From positions 1 through 22,451 of IMG/VR virus record IMGVR_UViG_3300023106_000029: a stretch of DNA of 22,451 bases; one strand, given 5' to 3'. The stretch comes from a virus. The position numbers and the translations under genes are program-made. Within the stretch, counting starts at the first letter, position 1, and every line of letters starts with the position of its first letter. The notes beneath the pieces are model-generated. The model saw only the letters and a program-made list of their open reading frames with translations, did no database searches and was not told where the DNA came from. Below, in pieces: positions 1 through 6,777 of the stretch.

Positions 1-172
1 GCTTGTTACCTTTAACATTCGTAACTATACCTACACTACCCTCACCTTGAGATAAAATATTACAATTAAGAATATATTGAGCAGTTGTAGGTGATTTTAA
101 TTCTGGTGCTAAAACGGTTTCAATACCATCAACTAATGTATGTGTAGCAACTAATTTTTGATTTGAAGGCAT
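1..172 (-). CDS. Tail-end protein, 5' part only (muzzle/stabilisation-like candidate)
   Basis: An open frame starts with ATG at 172 and runs off the left edge of the window, giving 57 codons with no stop. The visible protein begins MPSNQKLVATHTLVDGIETV and continues to ...SQGEGSVGIVTNVKGNK. It lies 41 nt downstream of the last ring-type gene on the same strand, with a TAnnTTTG motif in the gap. In crAss-like phages the gene following the ring proteins encodes the muzzle, or P22 gp10-like tail stabilisation protein. The segment with SQGEG and VTNVKGN is compatible with the start of such a protein, but that is an inference from position plus a short sequence. That the frame is a real gene is fairly sure; its function is not. 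Confidence 0.6.
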   Translation of the reverse strand, partial: MPSNQKLVATHTLVDGIETVLAPELKSPTTAQYILNCNILSQGEGSVGIVTNVKGNK

Positions 173-195
173 ATCTAAGTCAATTAATTATGACT

Positions 196-203
196 CAAAT
201 ATA
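196..203 (-). promoter_or_regulatory. Possible Bacteroidota -7 element (TATATTTG), weak
   Basis: Read on the minus strand this is TATATTTG, a full match to TAnnTTTG, 23 nt before the ATG at 172 in the short gap after the 248 aa gene. No TTTG-like -33 element lies 19-21 nt upstream, where the sequence is CACT/CCAC, so it is only half a promoter. Confidence 0.3.
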
Positions 204-213
204 AACGTTTTTG

Positions 214-960
214 CTAATAGTTAGTGGGAGAGAAGGATTCGTTCAACTCTGCGGCTGCATATAAGGCATTTTGGAAATTATAAAGCCTCTTAAGTTTGTT
301 ATAATGCTTCTCATATTCATTCTGGTGCCATGAACACCAATAGCTGTCTCTTTTATCTTCAAAGTAGCGTGCTTTAGCCCAATGAGTAAGGCATGTTTCA
401 GTTTCAGAAGGAATAAGCTTCAGCCCTTCAGAGATTCCATCAGACTTATATTCTATTACAAATTCAGCATCAGGAGGGAACATACTTCCTATTTGTATCT
501 CTCCGTTCTTCTTGTCAATATTGTAATATCCGGGACAGTATACCCCTCTACCAAATCCATATAACTCTCCTAAGAAATTACCATTTCTGAATGCATTATA
601 GAATGGATAGGCAAAATCTAAGTATTGCCCATAAAAAATATCTTTAATTCTTTCTTCAGATTGAGTTTGGTTTAACTTCTCTGGTCGTACGCTTTTATCT
701 AAGCTAAGAATAGCTAATTTACCGTTACATAGAACTCCAACCTTAGTCTCAAATACAAAATCACAAGGAAGCGTGATTACATTGTCGTATTCCAAAACAG
801 CAGTCTTTACAGAAAACTCCTGATTCAAATATAAATTCATCTCTCTCCAACCTGACATCAGGTGTAAGCCCAAAGTATACTCATACTTGCCAACACTGTC
901 TCCTAGCTGACCAGATATTTTACTTGCTAATGTTTTTATGGATACTAATGCTTTACTCAT
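214..960 (-). CDS. Neck/tail ring protein, crAss-like (putative)
   Basis: A 248 aa soluble protein with no signal peptide or membrane segment. It has an N-terminal helical part (about 1-45), then TLPCDFVFETKVGVLCNGKL (about 63-82). A central stretch rich in Tyr, Phe and Gly follows, and a helical C-terminal part (about 185-240). The block 'LP-x-DF-x(4)-KVGV-x-NGK' followed by a Gly/Tyr-rich region, a beta segment (FVIEYKSDG) and a C-terminal helical bundle is what I associate with ring proteins stacked under the portal in crAss-like podoviruses (also called tail tubular or P22 gp4-like). It overlaps the preceding gene by ATGA, indicating coupled translation, and precedes the truncated gene at the left edge. 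The stop is TAG, which argues against TAG recoding. Structural role is likely; the exact ring position is unknown. Confidence 0.6.
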   Translation of the reverse strand: MSKALVSIKTLASKISGQLGDSVGKYEYTLGLHLMSGWREMNLYLNQEFSVKTAVLEYDNVITLPCDFVFETKVGVLCNGKLAILSLDKSVRPEKLNQTQSEERIKDIFYGQYLDFAYPFYNAFRNGNFLGELYGFGRGVYCPGYYNIDKKNGEIQIGSMFPPDAEFVIEYKSDGISEGLKLIPSETETCLTHWAKARYFEDKRDSYWCSWHQNEYEKHYNKLKRLYNFQNALYAAAELNESFSPTNY

Positions 961-1586
961 GGTCTAGGAATAACGTTTCTTTCGTCAGATTTATTAGTTA
1001 TTAAGTCAGCCGGCCTACTAATTGGATTAGTAAACCATTGAATACATAAATCAAGTGCCATTGTCTCAGTAGAAGCAGGTAAAGGTAATTCATCATCATC
1101 CGCTAAATCCTCTACTTTAACTATGTACTCACCATTTAATGCTGTAACCAATGGATTAGAGGTATAAACCTCTATTTTATTCTTACCAATAGGGTAGTAG
1201 AATCCCTGATCAATAAGCATTTCATGATACTGTTTGATGGTTCTACGGTCTGCATCCATTAAAGGGGCGTAATAATTACCACAATTGTCAAATACAGACC
1301 GTACACCCTCATTTCCGTACAAAGGGATATAACCTTTAGGTAAGGTAATAGAAGCAACAGCGGCACTCCTGTCAATAGTCAAATTTGTGAAAGTGCCATA
1401 GAACATTGAAGGTAAATCTCTATTCCCTTCTTGAGAAATAGCAATATTTCTTCCGGCTGTTACAGCATAGTTTACCGCAGCAGGAAGATAGGCTTCTACG
1501 TCAACCCTTTGCAAATTAAATTCATCTGTAAGAACTAATCCACCAATGGCTAAAATCACACTTTCAACAAATACCGCCTTTTCCAT
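957..1586 (-). CDS. Neck/tail ring protein (putative)
   Basis: A 209 aa protein. Its start resembles virion ring proteins: FVESVILAIGGLVLTDEFN, then a helix with YLPAAVNYAVTAGRN, then beta-rich middle parts. The C-terminal half has an acidic, proline-containing linker (about 160-172, DLADDDELPLPAST) leading into a last helix and a basic tail (NVIPRP). The gene lies six bases after the 68 aa gene and overlaps the next by ATGA, inside a compact run of structural-type genes after the capsid gene. In crAss-like phages this position holds several head-to-tail ring proteins. Role inferred from order and general fold pattern, not from a diagnostic motif. Confidence 0.5.
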   Translation of the reverse strand: MEKAVFVESVILAIGGLVLTDEFNLQRVDVEAYLPAAVNYAVTAGRNIAISQEGNRDLPSMFYGTFTNLTIDRSAAVASITLPKGYIPLYGNEGVRSVFDNCGNYYAPLMDADRRTIKQYHEMLIDQGFYYPIGKNKIEVYTSNPLVTALNGEYIVKVEDLADDDELPLPASTETMALDLCIQWFTNPISRPADLITNKSDERNVIPRP

Positions 1587-1592
1587 CTATTT

Positions 1593-1799
1593 TTACCCTT
1601 TTGTACCTACGAATACTGTTCTACCCCTTGCATCAGTCCGAGTCCCTACAATAGTCTTAAATTCACGTGAAATGAACCCATCTGTTGCTCCCGCTCCTGC
1701 ATGTGGTTCAATCTCATTTGGTGGGATGATCTGAATGTTTTCAGCATACAAGTTTGAAATCTTATCCCAAACTTCTTGTCTTTTTTCTGTAATTGTCAT
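1593..1799 (-). CDS. Small neck-region protein of unknown function
   Basis: A 68 aa protein with an N-terminal amphipathic helix (about 3-20, EKRQEVWDKISNLYAENIQ). A Pro/Gly/Ala-rich middle (about 25-40) and a beta-type C-terminal end (TIVGTRTDARGRTVFVGTKG) follow. It starts five bases after the 237 aa gene and ends six bases before the 209 aa gene, all on one strand, so it is probably co-expressed with them. The leader before the ATG is AAATAACTACC, without a Shine-Dalgarno match. I do not recognise a family. Its location inside the ring-protein run makes a minor virion or connector role plausible. Confidence 0.55.
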   Translation of the reverse strand: MTITEKRQEVWDKISNLYAENIQIIPPNEIEPHAGAGATDGFISREFKTIVGTRTDARGRTVFVGTKG

Positions 1800-1804
1800 G
1801 GTAG

Positions 1805-2491
1805 TTATTTTAAATCGGTTTGTGTTGTTCTTGTTATTCCTAATTGACTGTATTCGGTAATCAGATTTTCCTTCTGTTCTATACCCATACTTTCTAACAT
1901 AAAGTAAACGAATAAGTTGAATAAACCCTCTGGAAAATCAATATCTATTGTTGTTGTAGGATCTACTACTAAGTAGTCGTTATCATCATCCTCAGCAGTA
2001 GTAAAACCTATCTTAGCCTCTAGTGGCTTCTTACAATAGAAGTGCCTATAACCTAATGCTTGTTTAGGTAGTAGCTGTATATTGTCATCTGACACATACC
2101 ACAATGTCCTATTTTTAGCCAAATTAGCCTTTCTAATAGAACTTGTCTGGTACATTGACACTTCATTAGTATTAATCTTATATGAAGGATATTCACCATC
2201 TACATTAACATAAACCACACTCATTCCCCTATAATAATCAGTAAGGTTTGTAGTTGTGTTAGTAACAAACATCTTTCCATTGGCCTGTGTAGTGCCTACA
2301 ACTTCTTTGATGTGTCTACGTAAAGCGTCTGATACCTTTTGGTTATTCTCATAGTTATCACACAGCAACGAAATAATAGCATATTGAACTGAGTTCAGAT
2401 TACTATTAAACTCATCTTGAGTGAAATATCCAGATGTACCACTTTTTGCAAGTGTCACAAGTCTGTCCCAAAGTTTTTTAGCACCTATCAT
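1805..2491 (-). CDS. Neck/tail ring protein (putative)
   Basis: Translates to 228 aa from the ATG at 2491. A TTG at 2518 would add nine residues, but it sits next to the T-tract of the terminator at 2520-2554, so I prefer the ATG. The N-terminal helical part contains GYFTQDEFNSNLNSVQYAIISLLCDNYEN. This 'EFN...Q...LL' pattern is common at the start of phage connector and ring proteins. A beta-rich region follows (about 75-180; YRGMSVVYVN, RTLWYVSDDNIQLLP, YRHFYCKKPLEAK), then a helical end. The 'Y-x(n)-P-L-P' segment followed by a YxxKxP element resembles other crAss-like ring proteins. It is the first gene after a terminator and leads the run 237-68-209-248 aa. Structural role likely, exact identity uncertain. 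Confidence 0.55.
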   Translation of the reverse strand: MIGAKKLWDRLVTLAKSGTSGYFTQDEFNSNLNSVQYAIISLLCDNYENNQKVSDALRRHIKEVVGTTQANGKMFVTNTTTNLTDYYRGMSVVYVNVDGEYPSYKINTNEVSMYQTSSIRKANLAKNRTLWYVSDDNIQLLPKQALGYRHFYCKKPLEAKIGFTTAEDDDNDYLVVDPTTTIDIDFPEGLFNLFVYFMLESMGIEQKENLITEYSQLGITRTTQTDLK

Positions 2492-2497
2492 ATAATT

Positions 2498-2505
2498 CAA
2501 AGGTA
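2498..2505 (-). promoter_or_regulatory. Possible -7 element (TACCTTTG) before ring-protein gene, weak
   Basis: On the minus strand TACCTTTG matches TAnnTTTG and sits six bases before the ATG at 2491, just after a terminator. No TTTG lies at the right distance upstream (TGGC/GGCA instead). If the TTG at 2518 is the real start, these bases encode Ile-Pro-Leu and the match is chance. Confidence 0.25.
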
Positions 2506-2519
2506 TATAAAAATCCAAT

Positions 2520-2554
2520 AAAAAATGCCACTAGCGAATTAACACTAATGGCAT
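2520..2554 (-). terminator. Intrinsic terminator after the 384 aa gene
   Basis: On the minus strand, ATGCCATTAG and CTAGTGGCAT form a 10 bp stem (one G-U pair) around a 10 nt loop, followed directly by a run of T. Arms lie at 2545-2554 and 2525-2534. It begins about 22 bases after the stop of the 384 aa gene and would separate that gene from the neck/ring genes. Confidence 0.8.
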
Positions 2555-2576
2555 CTCTCTTAATTCAAATTACTAC

Positions 2577-3731
2577 TTATTCAGCAACCCCTTCTGCATT
2601 CATCTTTCTCAACCATGCCTTAACCTTATTGTGGTGTGGTGGATTACCAAACTCATCAGTAAGTTCTTTGATAGCTTCTTCCTCAGTATACTTTGGTCTA
2701 GGCGCTAAAAACTCCTCAGAAGGAGATTGTAAGTGTGCAGGTAAAGCATCGCCTATAACCCTCTCAGGTTGATATGCCGGACTTGCTACAAACTCTTCTG
2801 CACCATTATTCTCTAGTGCCTGTAAATCTCGCTCTGCTTTTTCCCTCACACTAATAGTCTCATTAGTTTGAGTCAGAATATTCATGTGTGAATTAATATC
2901 ACTAAAGAAATAATTCTTTAATGCCTGTCTAGCATCCTGAGTTACATTAGGAATATCCATGATATGCTCACCTGATCTCTCTCCGCTTACCCAATTCCAT
3001 CTACGTACATTTCCTACGCTAGAAAGCTTAATTACGCCCTTATCAACCAAATTCCAAATACGGCCTTCAATGTATGTCAATTGGGTATTAACCTTCTCAT
3101 TGTACATCTTTGGATCACGTTGTGCGTATTCCATTACATCCGCACGAACCTCATAAGCCTCTTTCTTGTCGATACCTTTAATTCCTAAACCCTTGGCTAG
3201 TATTACTAAGTTAGCCTCACTAAGATTCCTTGAATGCTGCATAGCTTCTCCTAAAGCATCAATAGCCTCCATCTTAACTTTAGCACGTTTCTTAGTATCT
3301 ACGTATTCAAATTTAGGTTTAGAAGTTTTGTTGTTTGGATTTCTCAATGGAGATAATTCATTGTTAGCATTTAAGAACATGTAAACTGCTAAATCAATGT
3401 TATGCTGATATGAGAAATTGGCTCCCTCAGCCTTCACGTAACGCGGCTCAAACACATCAATGACCCTATCACCTACAATCTTGCTGTTATTGCTCTCAGC
3501 GTACCTTATTTCAACTTTAAGGTTTGACTTCTTGTCAGTTGCCATAAAGTGCGAACGAAGCATTGCTCCTTTGTTGACCTTTACTCTACCACCGTTTACA
3601 TGGTCAATCTTCTTACGGTGTTTAGCCGCTTCAAAGGATGGTTTCTTAACCACCTTATCATAATCTTCTTTGGACGCATACTTTAACATCAAGTATTCTG
3701 CATCAACTTGTTTTCTGTTTTCAAATAACAT
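2577..3731 (-). CDS. Unknown 384 aa protein between capsid and neck genes
   Basis: A 384 aa hydrophilic protein with no signal peptide or membrane segment. The N-terminal third is basic (KKPSFEAAKHRKKIDHVNGG, about 29-48). It is followed by beta-type segments (KVEIRYAES, RVIDVFEPRYVK) and a long helical middle (about 145-260). The C-terminal ~100 residues are charged and Pro/Glu-rich, ending in a basic helix (HHNKVKAWLRKMNAEG). It overlaps the preceding small gene by 11 bases. An AGGAG lies nine bases before its ATG, one of the few good Shine-Dalgarno matches here, although that stretch also codes for the end of the neighbour. I recognise no family. A virion-associated role is inferred only from its place between the capsid and ring genes. 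Confidence 0.6.
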   Translation of the reverse strand: MLFENRKQVDAEYLMLKYASKEDYDKVVKKPSFEAAKHRKKIDHVNGGRVKVNKGAMLRSHFMATDKKSNLKVEIRYAESNNSKIVGDRVIDVFEPRYVKAEGANFSYQHNIDLAVYMFLNANNELSPLRNPNNKTSKPKFEYVDTKKRAKVKMEAIDALGEAMQHSRNLSEANLVILAKGLGIKGIDKKEAYEVRADVMEYAQRDPKMYNEKVNTQLTYIEGRIWNLVDKGVIKLSSVGNVRRWNWVSGERSGEHIMDIPNVTQDARQALKNYFFSDINSHMNILTQTNETISVREKAERDLQALENNGAEEFVASPAYQPERVIGDALPAHLQSPSEEFLAPRPKYTEEEAIKELTDEFGNPPHHNKVKAWLRKMNAEGVAE

Positions 3732-3912
3732 CTGGTAGCTCTCCTAATTCTATTTTAAGTTTTAATTCCTGAATTTCTTTTTTTACTGACTTCTCCACAA
3801 ACCACTGTATGCTTGCTCCAAAAGTTTCTTTATACATCTGCATAAATCTTACCTCTTCGGGTTCAAATTTTATCCTGTATTCACTTGGATATTTTTTTTC
3901 TTCTTCTGACAT
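3721..3912 (-). CDS. Ribbon-helix-helix-like small protein (putative regulator)
   Basis: A 63 aa protein. Residues 12-16 (YRIKF) could form the single strand, 18-30 the first helix and 34-47 the second. FGASIQWFVEKSVKKEI matches the usual ribbon-helix-helix ending 'G-x-S-x(4)-I-x(3)-A-x(3)-L', and a charged helical tail follows (48-57). Such proteins are DNA-binding dimers (Arc/CopG type) that often bind palindromes near their own promoter. Here a perfect 7+7 palindrome lies 14 bases upstream of the ATG, inside a Bacteroidota-type promoter. The gene begins right after the capsid-gene terminator and overlaps the next gene by 11 bases. The fold call rests on a short pattern; a small structural helper is the alternative. 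Confidence 0.5.
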   Translation of the reverse strand: MSEEEKKYPSEYRIKFEPEEVRFMQMYKETFGASIQWFVEKSVKKEIQELKLKIELGELPDVI

Positions 3913-3919
3913 AATAAGT

Positions 3920-3950
3920 CAAATATACACACTTGTGTGTAAAAACCAAA
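3920..3950 (-). promoter_or_regulatory. Bacteroidota-type promoter upstream of the RHH-like gene
   Basis: On the minus strand TTTG (3950-3947), a 19 nt spacer and TATATTTG (3927-3920) match the Bacteroidota primary-sigma consensus TTTG-N19-21-TAnnTTTG in full. The ATG at 3912 is only seven bases after the -7 element, so the transcript would have almost no leader. The promoter lies directly behind the capsid-gene terminator. Confidence 0.7.
3926..3941. promoter_or_regulatory. Operator-like palindrome TACACAC-TT-GTGTGTA
   Basis: A perfect inverted repeat with 7 bp arms and a 2 nt centre. It fills most of the spacer between the -33 and -7 elements of the promoter at 3920-3950 and overlaps the -7 element. 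A protein bound there would block RNA polymerase. The downstream gene looks like a ribbon-helix-helix protein, so autoregulation is a reasonable guess. A short hairpin in DNA or chance are the alternatives. Confidence 0.55.
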
Positions 3951-3957
3951 AAAGCAT

Positions 3958-3991
3958 AAAAAAGCCTCGTTAGAATTACTCCAACGAGGCT
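3958..3991 (-). terminator. Intrinsic terminator after the major capsid gene
   Basis: On the minus strand AGCCTCGTT and AACGAGGCT make a perfect 9 bp GC-rich stem (3991-3983 with 3971-3963) around an 11 nt loop, followed by TTTTTT. It starts 24 bases after the capsid stop codon. No T-run follows on the plus strand, so it acts one way. Confidence 0.85.
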
Positions 3992-4014
3992 CAGAAATTA
4001 ATATGAAATTTGAA

Positions 4015-5484
4015 TTAAGAAGCTGATGTTCCTTCTGGATGGATAACAACGAATTGCTCACCCAAAGCAAAGTGAGGTGCAATCTCAGACCTCATGTAAG
4101 TGTTCTGAACGTCAAATTCAGATGATTTAGTAACAACTCTGTCATTACCTGCACCACCATTCACCCAAAGCTCATTCTCACGTGAGTAACCCGGAGTACC
4201 TCTCCACTCATAACCTACATATGGACGGTTGTCTGCATTTTCACCTGCAAAACCGAATGGAACTCCAATAGCCCAATCTTTACCACCAATCTGTCCTGCA
4301 CCACCAATGTAGTCTAACTCAGGAGCAGAAGTCTGTAGGAATGTGAAGTTACCTAAAGAGAATCCAGTGATTCCTAAGTTAACAAACATACCTTCTTCGG
4401 TAAATCCGTTTGGATCATAGTTACGTGCATTACGTACACCCTCTTTAACATATCTGTCAGATACGCCAATAACCCAATTGTAGTTATAACGAGTAGAGAA
4501 GAATTTCTCAATCTTCTGGTTAAAGTTATAACCCTCAATTAAAAGGATCTCCGAGGCACCTACACGAATGTCATGGTAGTAGCTAGACAATTCATACAAA
4601 TCAGCATCATCAAAGTCAGCTTGACTGTATTCAAAATCTAAACCATTTTCCAAAGCGTAGTCAAGTAATCCTTGAGTACCCGGAATTGGAACCTCAGACT
4701 TCAATGGATCAGAATAATCAGTCCATCCGGCTACTTGTTGACCAAACATCCATACATGACCTTTGTTTTGCTCCATACGCATCTCAGCATCACGTAATCC
4801 TTCTTTCCAGATAAGATTAGTTCCCGGTACAGTTTGGAATGGTGCAGTAGTTGTCAAGTGAGTTCCTGATGTAATATCAGTCTCCTTAGCAATCCAGAAG
4901 GTATTCTGGTATTTGTAACGAATAGGTCTTAATGGTTCTGGCTGTCCAGTACCCTCACCGCTCAAGGTTGAGATGTAAGAAGCAACTGCACCTTCAACAA
5001 TATCATCCTCAGGATCAATACCTGTAGGCCCCTCTAAAGTGATTTGGTGTGGATTAACAGTGCGATCTTTCTCGATAATACGATAAGGATTTCCAGTGAT
5101 AGAGAATTGATAAACCTCAGTAACACGTGGACGAGAGAAAATAGTAGTACCTACTGTATTATCAGAAGTATACATATCATCTGGTGATAATGCTACTACG
5201 ATCTCATTGGCAGTTACACTTACAATCTCTCCTACAGTAAACAAGTCTTTTGGACGTGCTTTCTCATAGTGACCTGTAATAGGCCCTTCTACTCCTTCAC
5301 GTACAGGTGTACCCATGCCAAACATCTTAAGCTTACTCAGTGTTGTTGGAGGATAACCAGACTCTTTAAAGTAGGTTGATAATAGTTGTGGGTTGTCTTG
5401 CAAAAGCGTAGAACCCAATACGAACACATCACCCTGTCCGGATTCAATGTGTGATGGATTGTTTTGATTAATGGTTGGCGGCAT
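4015..5484 (-). CDS. Major capsid protein (HK97-fold, crAss-like, putative)
   Basis: A 489 aa acidic, aromatic- and Gly-rich protein without signal peptide, Cys residues or membrane segments. These are typical of a highly expressed shell protein. It lies directly downstream of a scaffold-like gene and two genes after the portal, and its length matches crAss-like capsid proteins (about 490 aa). Visible pieces include an extended N-terminal arm (about 1-75), a beta-rich part (about 84-150) and a long helix-rich middle (EGLRDAEMRMEQNKGHVWMF). The C-terminal domain contains IEKFFSTRYNYNWVIGVSDR, a Gly-rich loop and YVGYEWRGTPGYSRENELWV. HK97-fold proteins lack catalytic motifs, so the call rests on order, length and composition. 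Alternative: a decoration protein, less likely at this size. Its own strong terminator suits high, separate expression. Confidence 0.8.
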   Translation of the reverse strand: MPPTINQNNPSHIESGQGDVFVLGSTLLQDNPQLLSTYFKESGYPPTTLSKLKMFGMGTPVREGVEGPITGHYEKARPKDLFTVGEIVSVTANEIVVALSPDDMYTSDNTVGTTIFSRPRVTEVYQFSITGNPYRIIEKDRTVNPHQITLEGPTGIDPEDDIVEGAVASYISTLSGEGTGQPEPLRPIRYKYQNTFWIAKETDITSGTHLTTTAPFQTVPGTNLIWKEGLRDAEMRMEQNKGHVWMFGQQVAGWTDYSDPLKSEVPIPGTQGLLDYALENGLDFEYSQADFDDADLYELSSYYHDIRVGASEILLIEGYNFNQKIEKFFSTRYNYNWVIGVSDRYVKEGVRNARNYDPNGFTEEGMFVNLGITGFSLGNFTFLQTSAPELDYIGGAGQIGGKDWAIGVPFGFAGENADNRPYVGYEWRGTPGYSRENELWVNGGAGNDRVVTKSSEFDVQNTYMRSEIAPHFALGEQFVVIHPEGTSAS

Positions 5485-5518
5485 TGTAGTTGGAATTAAG
5501 TAATGTGAATAATTTTAG

Positions 5519-6724
5519 TTATCTGCTTTTTACAACCTTAGCTAGGAAATCATTGTACTCTTTGCTTGTATCATTAACAATCACATTTGTAGATTCAGGA
5601 GGTAGTCCCGTACGGTTTTCATACTTGTTTACCATCTTTTCAGTAGTAATAGCCTCAGCATGCTTAAAAATGCTTTGAGCTATATTGTCGAAGTTCTTTG
5701 CTAAGTAATCTGCCTTGATATATTTCTCTACCAAAGCAACATTCTCATCATTTACCTCCATCTGTCCATCTAAAAAGAATGAAGCAACTTTATCATTCAG
5801 CTCGGCCTTATATTCAGCATTATAGTCAAAGTTTAACTTTACTGCCTCATCTCCGTCTTTACCATTTAGATTTTTCTCACCTAATCCGGTAATCTTTTCT
5901 GATATTTTAGGTATTACCTGTTGTATCTGTTTCTTGTGTTGTTCCGCATTAGCAATGTTCTGTAACCTTTCAGTCTCATCTTGTTGTTTTGCTAGTTCTG
6001 CGGCAGAATTATCGACTGCTGTCAAGTCCTTCTTATAAGCTTTAAGCAATTTCCTATCATCAAGTGAGCTAACACGTAGCTTCTCTTGTAACATTGCTTT
6101 TTCTCTTGATCCTTCTTCGTAAATTTCTAATGGATAATCTTCTGAAACAATGTCTCTGGCAATAGCTTCGGAGTAACCCTTTAAAACCATTGTCATAACT
6201 TTTACTTCAATAGCATCCATTTGGTCAATGTCCATACGGCTGACCTTGATGAAGGCATCTATCTCCTCTGCGGTACGTTCTGCTTGTACCATATCATTAA
6301 TCTGCTTAACAAAATCATTAGCAGGAACAACCATAGTCTTGATTTTTTCCTCTAATCCTGTCTTTTCAGTTAAGATTGATTGGTACTCATTTACCTTTGT
6401 GTCATAATCTTTAATCTTCGGAAGTGCAGCCTTAAAGCTATCAACATCTGAAAATAGTCCTTCCGATTCTTTGGATAGGAACTCAGAATAGTCTACAGTA
6501 GGTGGAATTACAGTTTCCGCAGCCGGAGTTTCTGTTGGTGCTGTCTCAGTAGAAGTTGTTTCAGCAACTATTTCAGTTGTTGTGATTGCATCTGTAGTTT
6601 GTTCAGAAGTAGTTTCAGGCACTATTGCAGTTTCTGTTGTTGTTTCTTCTGTACTTACAGGCGCATACTTATGAGTAGCATAATCCAATATTGTACTTTG
6701 TTGTTGTGTTTCTTCTTGACTCAT
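5519..6724 (-). CDS. Scaffolding protein (putative)
   Basis: A 401 aa, very polar, helix-rich protein placed immediately before the capsid gene, 34 bases apart. The N-terminal part (about 24-75) is low-complexity Thr/Glu/Ala/Pro sequence (TEETTTETAIVPETTSEQTT and similar). Residues about 85-300 are charged helices typical of coiled coil (for example DETERLQNIANAEQHKKQIQ). The C-terminus is basic (FLAKVVKSR). A disordered acidic head, a coiled-coil body and a basic tail that touches the capsid protein are the usual scaffold plan. No protease motif is visible, so self-cleavage is not evident. It has its own Bacteroidota-type promoter upstream, which would drive scaffold and capsid together. Confidence 0.7.
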   Translation of the reverse strand: MSQEETQQQSTILDYATHKYAPVSTEETTTETAIVPETTSEQTTDAITTTEIVAETTSTETAPTETPAAETVIPPTVDYSEFLSKESEGLFSDVDSFKAALPKIKDYDTKVNEYQSILTEKTGLEEKIKTMVVPANDFVKQINDMVQAERTAEEIDAFIKVSRMDIDQMDAIEVKVMTMVLKGYSEAIARDIVSEDYPLEIYEEGSREKAMLQEKLRVSSLDDRKLLKAYKKDLTAVDNSAAELAKQQDETERLQNIANAEQHKKQIQQVIPKISEKITGLGEKNLNGKDGDEAVKLNFDYNAEYKAELNDKVASFFLDGQMEVNDENVALVEKYIKADYLAKNFDNIAQSIFKHAEAITTEKMVNKYENRTGLPPESTNVIVNDTSKEYNDFLAKVVKSR

Positions 6725-6745
6725 GGTATTTCAAATTTTCTATAC

Positions 6746-6777
6746 CAAAAGTAGACTCTATTTATTAAAAAACCAAA
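6746..6777 (-). promoter_or_regulatory. Bacteroidota-type promoter for scaffold and capsid genes
   Basis: On the minus strand TTTG (6777-6774), a 20 nt spacer and TACTTTTG (6753-6746) fit the consensus fully. The -33 element starts immediately after the portal stop codon. The scaffold ATG (6724) is 21 bases downstream of the -7 element. Confidence 0.7.

Noticed and set aside
179-194. GTCA...TGAC inverted repeat in the gap near the left edge
   Set aside because: Only four base pairs per arm match and the centre is plain AT-rich sequence, so chance is the simplest explanation.
2548-3663. Several plus-strand frames (60-75 codons) opposite the 384 aa gene
   Set aside because: They are antisense shadows of a well-supported minus-strand gene, with no leaders or promoters and unlikely Ser/Leu-rich translations.
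3870-4082. 70-codon frame on the minus strand spanning the capsid-gene end and the terminator
   Set aside because: It runs through the terminator stem and overlaps the capsid gene and the RHH-like gene in another frame. Its translation is low-complexity (QKKKKNIQ) and has no plausible start context.
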